Shown here: positions 1-5,190 of the stretch, one piece after another
Layout: each line of letters begins with the position of its first letter
How positions within the stretch are numbered: position 1 is the stretch's first letter
DNA from: Gammaproteobacteria bacterium
Lineage (GTDB): Bacteria; Pseudomonadota; Gammaproteobacteria; Eutrophobiales; Eutrophobiaceae
Length of the DNA stretch: 6,980 nucleotides
Direction: 5' to 3'
Assembly (NCBI GenBank): GCA_009843675.1
Contig: VYCZ01000205.1
Location: forward strand, 1-6,980
The notes under the pieces: generated by a model
Told to the model about the DNA's origin: nothing
Seen by the model: the letters and a program-made list of their open reading frames with translations, nothing else
The model's database searches: none
Position numbers and translations under genes: made by a program

Positions 1-22
1 ACCCATGGACAGATTAATTTCG

Positions 23-48
23 TGGGGATCATTCAGACTCTGACCCCA
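23..48 (-). repeat. Imperfect REP-like palindrome downstream of the last gene
   Basis: Read on the minus strand, this 26-base element starts TGGGGTCA and ends TGATCCCCA, so its arms pair with one bulged base around a core of about nine bases. It begins 23 bases past the stop codon of the sulfur-carrier gene. GGGGTCAGAG-type palindromes are, from general knowledge, scattered in many gammaproteobacterial genomes and linked to REP-associated tyrosine transposases (RAYTs). No such transposase is in the window. The hairpin could also protect or end the operon mRNA, but no T-run follows it, so it is not a canonical intrinsic terminator. The rest of 1-71 holds nothing recognisable. Confidence 0.55.
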
Positions 49-71
49 TATATCTTCCCCCAAATTCCTAC

Positions 72-335
72 TCACCCGCCACCGATAGCGGGGACGAAAA
101 ACACCTCGTTATCTTCCTGCAGGGGTTGCAGGTGTCCCAGTTGGCTGACCTGTCCGTTGACGGCAACGGCAATGCCCGGTTTGAGTCTGTCGCCGTCCAT
201 GAGTGCGTCCTTTAACCCCGGGTAGGTCTCGTCCAGGGCAACGATCAGTCTCCTGACGGTGCGGCCTTCCATCTCGACGGTTTCCTCGCCGCCGGTATAG
301 GTCTGCATGGATTTCGGTATCCAGACCGTCGGCAT
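72..335 (-). CDS. MoaD/ThiS-family small sulfur-carrier protein
   Basis: This 87-residue protein has the ubiquitin-like sulfur-carrier pattern. An N-terminal strand (MPTVWIP) leads to a TGGEETVEMEG hairpin at about 14-24, then a helix with the family-typical YPGLKDAL at 38-45 and a DGDRLKPGIAVAVNG strand-turn at 47-61. It ends in FFVPAIGGG, giving the C-terminal Gly-Gly that is adenylated and thiocarboxylated in MoaD and ThiS. The start at 335 is chosen because MPTVWIP is the family's usual first strand. It lies 7 bases after the stop of the molybdenum subunit gene; upstream in-frame starts would only add unlike residues encoded over that gene's end. No strong Shine-Dalgarno is seen, so translational coupling is likely. 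Its position suggests a role in sulfur supply for molybdopterin, or in a pathway-specific thiolation. Sequence alone does not separate MoaD from ThiS or a specialised carrier. Confidence 0.85.
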   Translation of the reverse strand: MPTVWIPKSMQTYTGGEETVEMEGRTVRRLIVALDETYPGLKDALMDGDRLKPGIAVAVNGQVSQLGHLQPLQEDNEVFFVPAIGGG

Positions 336-342
336 GGGCTCG

Positions 343-2628
343 TCAAGCGGCCTTGGCCGGTTTGGCAGCGTTAACGGCCGCGCAGACCTTGTGGGGCGCC
401 ATGGGCATGGAGTTGAGGCGCACACCGACCGCGTCATGGATGGCATTGGCTATGGCCGCAGGCGGCGGCGCAATGGAAATCTCACCGCAGCCGCGCACGC
501 CGAACGGATGGGCGGGGTTGGGCGTTTCCAGCACCACCGTTTCAAGCATCGGGACATCCAGCGAGGTAGGCAGGCGGTAATCCAGCAGGCTGGCGTTCTT
601 CAGGCGTCCCTCATCATCGTAGAAATACTCTTCATTCAGGGCCATGCCTATCCCCTGTACCGCGGCGCCCTGCATCTGGCCCTCCACGTAGTCCGGGTGC
701 ACTGCCTTGCCCACGTCCTGGAAGATCGTGTAGCGCAGGATGTCCACCTTGCCGGTGTCCGGGTCCACCTCGACGTCCACCAGGTGCACGGCTGTGCCCG
801 GGATAAAACTCTGGGTGTGACCGGTCCTGTGGTGGCTGATGGGGCCGCCGGTCTCGAACATCCTCGCCGCCAGTTCATTAAACGTTATGCTCTGACCGGG
901 TTCTGTCTTGTTGCTGAAAACACCGTGCTCGACGCTGACATCGGCGGCATCCGTTTCCCACAGTAATGCGGCCCGTTCGCACATCTGTTTCAGAATTTCC
1001 TGCGCCACTTCGCAAACAATGGCGCCGGTGCTGTAGGTAGTGCGGCTGCCCACCGAAGGCAAGGAAAAACCGATGGACTGGGTATCGGATACCGTCGGGG
1101 ATACCTGCTCAACGTCAATTCCCAGTGCCTCCGCGGCCTGCATGGCCAGCGAGATACGGGTGCCGCTCAGGTCGGGGCTGGCCGTGGCCAGGGTGACGGA
1201 CCCGTCCGGGTTGACCTGCATGCGCGCGCTGGAGATCTCGCCGATGTTGAACCATATACTGTAGGCAAGGCCCCGTCCCCGGTTCGCGCCTTCCAGGGGC
1301 GCCTGGTAATGGGGATGCGCCTTCACGGTTTCCATCATTTTTTCCGTGTCTATGGGCGCCAGCGGGAAGCCCGGCACCAGGCGGTCTCCCGTTCGCATGA
1401 GATTCTGCATACGGAAATCAATGGGGTCCATACCCAGTTCATGGGCCAGTTCATCGATCATCTGCTCTACTGCAAACAGGGCCTGGGGCGCGCCCGGGGC
1501 CCGGTAGGGGCGCATGGTGGGTTTGTTTACGATGACATCGAAGCCGTCGATATGGATATTGGGAATATTGTAGCGCGACGTGGCGGACATGATCCCGAGA
1601 AACAGGGGGCCGCCGGCATAGGCCCCGGCCTCGTACGCCATGTGCAGGTGGGCTGCCGTCAGGGTACCGTCCCGTTTCACGCCGAACTTCAGCTTGATAA
1701 AAGTGCCGGAACTCGGGCCGGTTGCGCGGAACACCTCGTCGCGGCGCATGGCAATCTTGACCGGGCATTGTGATTTTTTTGAGAGAAAGGCCGCTACCGG
1801 GTCGATATAGAGACGTTCCTTGCCGCCGAAACCACCGCCAATCTCCAGCGGCACCACGTTGATGTTGCTAATCGGCACCTGGATGATGTCGGCCAGGTGA
1901 TCGCGCAATGCGAACTGCCCCTGGGTCGCAGTCCACACGGTTACGTAATCGTTACTGTCCCAGGTTACCGTGGTGACGTGACTTTCGATGTAACCCTGGT
2001 GGATGGTCTCAGCAGTGTATTCCCGCTCCAGGACCAGGTCGGCCTCGGCGAAACCCTGTTCCGGGTCGCCATTGCCCAGTTGTACACGGCTGGCATTGGG
2101 CAGGTATTTTTCCGTCGGCGCAATAAACCCGCCCGGGTGAAAATTCTCATGGACCACCGGGGCGTCGTCAGCCATGGCCGCGCGCACATTCATCACCGGC
2201 GGCAACAACTCGTATTCCACCTTGATCAGGTTCATTGCAAGTTCCGCATCATGCGGGTTGTCCGCGGCCACCGCGGCCACGGCATGTCCGTCATACAGGA
2301 CCTTGTCCTTTGCCATGCAGTTCTCGGACATCTCGCGGATATTGAGCACGCCGGCAGTGCCCAGGTTAAGCAGTTCGTGCCTGACGGCAGGGAAGTCGGC
2401 CCCGGTAACGACGGCGCGCACGCCGGGCAGGGCCTCGGCGGCGCTGGTGTCGATGGACACGATGCGCGCATGGGCATGGGGGCTGCGGAGTATCTTGCCG
2501 TGCAACATGTTCGGCAGGTGAAAGTCGTCCGCAAACTGCGCCCGTCCCGTTACCTTGTCCAGTCCGTCGGGGCGAATCGGCGAGGTGCCGACTACGTTGA
2601 AACCGTTTTTCGGTGATGCGTCGCTCAT
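343..2628 (-). CDS. Molybdenum hydroxylase large subunit (xanthine dehydrogenase family, molybdopterin-binding)
   Basis: This 761-residue protein is the catalytic subunit of a three-subunit molybdenum hydroxylase, which hydroxylates a ring carbon or aldehyde with oxygen from water. The a/b hammerhead domain is N-terminal (IRPDGLDKVTGRAQFADD, about 18-35). Cofactor-binding motifs follow: GGGFGGKE at 264-271, PYRAPGAPQ at 374-382, GSRTT near 527-531 and QGAAVQGIGMAL at 653-664. The catalytic glutamate is E716 in GCGE (713-716). E271 matches Glu802 of bovine xanthine oxidase, but L344 falls where that enzyme has Arg880 and P378 where it has Phe914. The CO dehydrogenase loop AYxCSFR is absent, so neither xanthine nor CO is the expected substrate. 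Length is normal for the family. An ATG at 2634 overlaps the upstream stop as ATGA, but GGAGG lies 1 base from it and 7 bases from the ATG at 2628, so 2628 is preferred. The C-terminus has an Ala/Lys-rich tail. Confidence 0.93.
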   Translation of the reverse strand: MSDASPKNGFNVVGTSPIRPDGLDKVTGRAQFADDFHLPNMLHGKILRSPHAHARIVSIDTSAAEALPGVRAVVTGADFPAVRHELLNLGTAGVLNIREMSENCMAKDKVLYDGHAVAAVAADNPHDAELAMNLIKVEYELLPPVMNVRAAMADDAPVVHENFHPGGFIAPTEKYLPNASRVQLGNGDPEQGFAEADLVLEREYTAETIHQGYIESHVTTVTWDSNDYVTVWTATQGQFALRDHLADIIQVPISNINVVPLEIGGGFGGKERLYIDPVAAFLSKKSQCPVKIAMRRDEVFRATGPSSGTFIKLKFGVKRDGTLTAAHLHMAYEAGAYAGGPLFLGIMSATSRYNIPNIHIDGFDVIVNKPTMRPYRAPGAPQALFAVEQMIDELAHELGMDPIDFRMQNLMRTGDRLVPGFPLAPIDTEKMMETVKAHPHYQAPLEGANRGRGLAYSIWFNIGEISSARMQVNPDGSVTLATASPDLSGTRISLAMQAAEALGIDVEQVSPTVSDTQSIGFSLPSVGSRTTYSTGAIVCEVAQEILKQMCERAALLWETDAADVSVEHGVFSNKTEPGQSITFNELAARMFETGGPISHHRTGHTQSFIPGTAVHLVDVEVDPDTGKVDILRYTIFQDVGKAVHPDYVEGQMQGAAVQGIGMALNEEYFYDDEGRLKNASLLDYRLPTSLDVPMLETVVLETPNPAHPFGVRGCGEISIAPPPAAIANAIHDAVGVRLNSMPMAPHKVCAAVNAAKPAKAA

Positions 2629-2630
2629 TG

Positions 2631-3098
2631 TCATGCCTCCACAGCTTTCAATACCGAACGCACCAGCTTGTCATAGCCGGTGCAACGGCACAGGTTGCCC
2701 GCCAGCCAGTGGCGCACCTGCTGCTCGTCCGGTTTGGGAGTTTTATCCAGTAATGCCTTTGCGGCCATGAGGAAGCCCGGCGTGCAGATGCCGCATTGCA
2801 GCCCGGTCTCTTCTAGGAAAGCCCGTTGCAGGGGATGCAGTTCAGTGCCCGTCGCCAGCCCTTCAATGGTCTCGATACTGCTGCCCTCCGCCTCAACGGC
2901 CAGCATGCAGCAGGAATCCAGCAACACGCCGTCAACAATGACGCTGCATGCGCCGCAGTTGCCGTCGTTGCAGCCTTCCTTCGTGCCGGTGAGGTACAGC
3001 ACGTCGCGCAATACTTCCAGCAGGCTCTGGCGCGGTTCGCACAGGAACTCCTTGTCCTCGCCGTTAATCGTTGCCGTCACCAGTGATTTGTTACTCAT
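2631..3098 (-). CDS. Molybdenum hydroxylase small subunit, two [2Fe-2S] clusters (CoxS/XdhC-like)
   Basis: This 155-residue electron-transfer subunit carries electrons from the molybdenum site to FAD. The N-terminal plant-ferredoxin-like domain has C43, C48 and C51 (EGCNDGNCGAC) plus C63 or C64 (DSCC). The C-terminal four-helix domain has C102 and C105 (QCGICTPG) and C137 and C139 (LCRCTGY). Q101, before C102, is the conserved Gln near the pterin in this family. All eight cluster ligands are present and length is typical. No twin-arginine signal is seen, so the enzyme is probably cytoplasmic. The start at 3098 has GGAG 9 bases upstream; longer in-frame starts would read through the palindrome at 3134-3158 and add an unlike MPAPEGAPGD tail. 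It follows the FAD subunit by 46 bases and ends 2 bases before the preferred start of the molybdenum subunit. Confidence 0.95.
   Translation of the reverse strand: MSNKSLVTATINGEDKEFLCEPRQSLLEVLRDVLYLTGTKEGCNDGNCGACSVIVDGVLLDSCCMLAVEAEGSSIETIEGLATGTELHPLQRAFLEETGLQCGICTPGFLMAAKALLDKTPKPDEQQVRHWLAGNLCRCTGYDKLVRSVLKAVEA
2636..2640 (-). promoter_or_regulatory. Shine-Dalgarno GGAGG for the molybdenum subunit gene
   Basis: GGAGG on the minus strand lies inside the last codons of the 2Fe-2S subunit gene. It is 1 base from the ATG at 2634 and 7 bases from the ATG at 2628, which favours the second start and a product beginning MSDASPKN. This is direct reading plus the usual 5-9 base spacing rule. 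Confidence 0.7.
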
Positions 3099-3107
3099 TA
3101 TGCTTTT

Positions 3108-3111
3108 CTCC
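3108..3111 (-). promoter_or_regulatory. Shine-Dalgarno GGAG for the 2Fe-2S subunit gene
   Basis: GGAG on the minus strand is 9 bases before the ATG at 3098. It supports the MSNKSLVT start over longer open-frame starts further upstream. It lies 22 bases beyond the palindrome at 3134-3158, so the hairpin should not hide it. Confidence 0.65.
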
Positions 3112-3133
3112 GTCGTGCCTTTGCCGTATGCGC

Positions 3134-3158
3134 GGGGACAGACCTCAGGTCTGTCCCC
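3134..3158 (-). repeat. Perfect REP-like palindrome whose loop is the FAD-subunit stop codon
   Basis: On the minus strand the arms are GGGGACAGACC and GGTCTGTCCCC, a perfect 11-bp inverted repeat. The three-base loop TGA is the in-frame stop of the FAD subunit gene. The left arm encodes the last residues (RGQT) of that protein, and the right arm is the first part of the 46-base gap before the 2Fe-2S gene. It shares the GGGG(T/A)CAGA start of the element at 23-48. Likely a REP-type mobile palindrome that inserted at the gene end. In mRNA it would form a strong hairpin that could slow 3'-5' decay or lower downstream expression. No T-run follows, so full termination is not expected. Confidence 0.75.
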
Positions 3159-4032
3159 TGGTGCCCCCTCCGGCGCGGGCAATCGCGCGCCGCAGCGCCC
3201 TTGCCGTCAGGACTTCAACCAGTTGTTTTCTGTGTTCTATGGTGCCGCGCATGTCGTTGATCGGTGTGGCCGCATCCCGGGCAATGCGTGCGGCCTCGGC
3301 AATCGATTCGTCATTCACGGGTTTGCCGCTGAGGGCGGCGCCGGCCGCTTCCACGAACAGTGGCACCGGCGCCACTGCGCCGATGGCTATCCGGGCAGAC
3401 TCGAAGGTCTCACCGGCTTCGTCCAGGTCAACCCGGGCCGCGGCATTCGCCACCGCGATATCCATTTCGTTGCGCGGGATGAAGCGCAGGAACGCCGCGC
3501 CGGAGTTTGCCCGGGGCCTTGGTACGGTCAGGGAGACCAGGATTTCGTCCGCGGCCAGTGAGGTGCTGCCGGGTCCGGTACAGATTTCCTCCACCGGCGC
3601 CTGACGTTCGCCGCGGGAACTGACGATATGGGCGGTCGCGCCGTAAACGATGACCGGGGGGACAGTATCGGCGCTGGGAGCGGCGTTGCACAGGTTGCCG
3701 CCGAACGTTGCCCGACCCTGTATCTGTATGCCGCCGATCAGGGTCGCCGCATCTGTCAATGCCGGAAACCTTTCGCTGATTTCCGGGTGTTCCCAGACTG
3801 TCCGGCAACTCACCGCAGCGCCGATGGTCAACTGCTCATCATCCAGTTGCAGGCGTGTGAGTTCCGGGATTTTTTTTGCGTCGATGATCACATCGGGAGA
3901 CTTGCGGCCGTTGCGCATGAATATGAGCAGGTCCGTGCCTCCCGCCAGGAGTTGTGCCGAGCCCCCGTGTGCGTCCATGAGCGCCGCGGCCTCGTCCAGT
4001 TTGCGCGGCGCCAAGTATTGGAAGTCTTTCAT
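3145..4032 (-). CDS. Molybdenum hydroxylase medium subunit, FAD-binding (CoxM/XdhB-like)
   Basis: This 295-residue flavoprotein passes electrons from the 2Fe-2S subunit to the final acceptor. FAD-binding motifs are AGGTDL at 30-35 and TFGGNLCNAAPSAD at 109-122, the latter preceded by GGIQIQGRA. RNEMDIAVANAAAR (187-200) opens the link to the C-terminal CO dehydrogenase flavoprotein-like domain. That domain ends with INDMRGTIEHRKQ and a helix LVEVLTARALRRAI (258-284). Length is normal. The final residues (GGGTRGQT) look like a short appended tail, because the last codons and the stop lie inside the palindrome at 3134-3158. It starts 14 bases after the NicX-like gene. The bases before the ATG (AAGAAACC) give only a weak ribosome site, so coupling is likely. 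The order medium-small-large is the same as coxMSL. Confidence 0.94.
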   Translation of the reverse strand: MKDFQYLAPRKLDEAAALMDAHGGSAQLLAGGTDLLIFMRNGRKSPDVIIDAKKIPELTRLQLDDEQLTIGAAVSCRTVWEHPEISERFPALTDAATLIGGIQIQGRATFGGNLCNAAPSADTVPPVIVYGATAHIVSSRGERQAPVEEICTGPGSTSLAADEILVSLTVPRPRANSGAAFLRFIPRNEMDIAVANAAARVDLDEAGETFESARIAIGAVAPVPLFVEAAGAALSGKPVNDESIAEAARIARDAATPINDMRGTIEHRKQLVEVLTARALRRAIARAGGGTRGQT

Positions 4033-4046
4033 GGGTCGGTTTCTTG

Positions 4047-5129
4047 TTATGTGTACTTGATACGTTCGACGATCATATTATCATCAATAATTCTGCCGTT
4101 TTCTATGATAACCTCGCCGTCCAGTTCCATGGTGCAGTCCCGCATGGGCACATCGTAGTGACCGCGGGTGGTGCGCTTGCCGCCGCCCTGGTTGTTGGGC
4201 CCGGTCGAGAACAGGAAGTTGCCCGGGAAGGTGCGGGCCGCGGCCCGGCTGCGCTCCGGCTCATCGCCGTTGAGGGCGATGCCGTACCACAGGGCCTGCG
4301 GGTTCAGGCCCCAGCCCAGGTGGGAGACCGCGTAAGGGTCCCTGTCTTCGGCGTCCGCCCGGTTGTCGTCCAGCCAGTCCTGCATGAGCTTGGCATCGAG
4401 TCCGCCTTCCATCCTGTCGATAAAACCGTCGTTGATGGTCATCCTGACTTCATCCTGGATATAGCGGCAGTAAGGCAGGATCACGATGTCTCCCGGCTGG
4501 AACACCACCGTGCCGTTGGCACTGCCCTCGTTGGGGAAGGTGTGCACGTGGCCGCCGCCCCAGTGGTCGAACCGTCCCGGCGCATCGGCATAGCCGTACT
4601 GGCTCATCACCGGGTATTCGCCGCAGTCATAGGTCAGGTCGGTGCCGGCTTTACTGGTTACACGTATTTTCTTTGTGTTCGCCAGTATGGCGTCGGCATA
4701 GAGCACCGCCTCCTTCAGGCCCGGCGGGGCCATCAGTTGTTCCAGGTCGTCGGGGGAGTCGATAATCATCAACACCCGGGTGCCGGAATCCCGTACTTCC
4801 TTCAACCAGCTTGTGAACAGGGGTACGTGCAGGGCGACGATAATGTCCGCGGCCTTGGCCGCTTCCAGGGTGCCCTTGCACTGGCCGACGGTGGGAACGC
4901 CGACCTTGGTCCAGGAGGGAATGGAGTTGACGCACATTTCATACACGTCGGCTCCCAGGTCTTCGGCCGCCGCGAACGCCGCCTCGACGTATTCGCGCCG
5001 GGTGGCGAGGTCGGTAAGCAGCATCACGGTCTCGCCCTGGCTTACCTTGCAGAGTTCAAACTCTTTCTTGAACAGTATCCCCAGCTTGGCCGGGTTCAAT
5101 TCCTGTACGCGGGTGATTGCAGGCAACAT
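4047..5129 (-). CDS. NicX-like 2,5-dihydroxypyridine 5,6-dioxygenase family protein
   Basis: This 360-residue protein resembles Pseudomonas putida NicX along most of its length, by comparison from memory. NicX is a mononuclear Fe(II) ring-opening dioxygenase that turns 2,5-dihydroxypyridine into N-formylmaleamate. Shared blocks include SKAGTDL (159-165), QYGYADAPGRFDHW (177-190), SHLGWGLNPQA (269-279), GNFLFSTGPN (303-312) and GGKRTTRGHYDVPMRDC (316-332). The metal ligands H265, H318 and D320 of NicX map to H270, H324 and D326. H105 and H189 map to H101 and H189. NicX Glu177 is Gln177 here, and about 5 extra residues lie before H270. The ATG at 5129 has GGAGG 7 bases upstream. The fold is related to M29 aminopeptidases, so automated pipelines may call it a peptidase. 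The family is well supported; the true substrate could be another dihydroxylated ring. Confidence 0.85.
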   Translation of the reverse strand: MLPAITRVQELNPAKLGILFKKEFELCKVSQGETVMLLTDLATRREYVEAAFAAAEDLGADVYEMCVNSIPSWTKVGVPTVGQCKGTLEAAKAADIIVALHVPLFTSWLKEVRDSGTRVLMIIDSPDDLEQLMAPPGLKEAVLYADAILANTKKIRVTSKAGTDLTYDCGEYPVMSQYGYADAPGRFDHWGGGHVHTFPNEGSANGTVVFQPGDIVILPYCRYIQDEVRMTINDGFIDRMEGGLDAKLMQDWLDDNRADAEDRDPYAVSHLGWGLNPQALWYGIALNGDEPERSRAAARTFPGNFLFSTGPNNQGGGKRTTRGHYDVPMRDCTMELDGEVIIENGRIIDDNMIVERIKYT

Positions 5130-5136
5130 GTTATGT

Positions 5137-5141
5137 CCTCC
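5137..5141 (-). promoter_or_regulatory. Strong Shine-Dalgarno GGAGG for the NicX-like gene
   Basis: GGAGG sits 7 bases before the ATG at 5129, the best-formed ribosome site in the window. It supports independent translation of this gene after the 61-base gap. Confidence 0.75.
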
Positions 5142-5158
5142 ACATATTCTTATCCGTC

Positions 5159-5187
5159 ATAATTGAATGACTATACTGTTTTGTCAA
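5159..5187 (-). promoter_or_regulatory. Possible internal sigma-70 promoter before the NicX-like gene
   Basis: On the minus strand a perfect -35 box TTGACA (5187-5182) is followed by a 17-base spacer and AATTAT (5164-5159), a 4/6 match to TATAAT. Transcription would begin near 5152, about 23 bases before the ATG. The stretch is the only AT-rich gap in the block, and the only one longer than 50 bases. It could give the NicX-like and molybdenum hydroxylase genes their own transcript. A short inverted repeat (AATTGA at 5161-5166 and TCAATT at 5184-5189) overlaps both boxes and might be an operator, but it is weak. Prediction by eye only. Confidence 0.4.
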
Positions 5188-5190
5188 TTC

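Noticed and set aside
23..48. Canonical Rho-independent terminator
   Set aside because: The stem is imperfect and no T-run follows it on the minus strand.
307..966. Plus-strand open frame of 219 codons opposite the molybdenum subunit
   Set aside because: It is rich in Arg, His and Gly with no motif; the minus-strand frame holds the catalytic GCGE and cofactor motifs.
3099..3182. Longer N-terminus for the 2Fe-2S subunit starting at 3182
   Set aside because: It would read through the palindrome and overlap the FAD gene; the ATG at 3098 has GGAG at good spacing and begins at the usual place for the family.
343..4032. Carbon monoxide dehydrogenase (coxMSL)
   Set aside because: Gene order fits, but the large subunit lacks the AYxCSFR (form I) and AYRGAGR (form II) loops and has PYRAPGAPQ there.
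4047..5129. M29-type leucyl aminopeptidase
   Set aside because: The fold is related, but conserved blocks and the H270, H324, D326 ligand set follow NicX along nearly the full length.
4044..5162. Plus-strand open frame of 372 codons opposite the NicX-like gene
   Set aside because: It has no family features and lies fully opposite a gene with conserved metal-ligand motifs and a strong ribosome site.
5161..5189. Inverted repeat AATTGA/TCAATT as a defined operator
   Set aside because: The arms are only six bases with a 17-base spacing in an AT-rich gap, and no regulator is in view. It is mentioned only as a weak possibility under the promoter.
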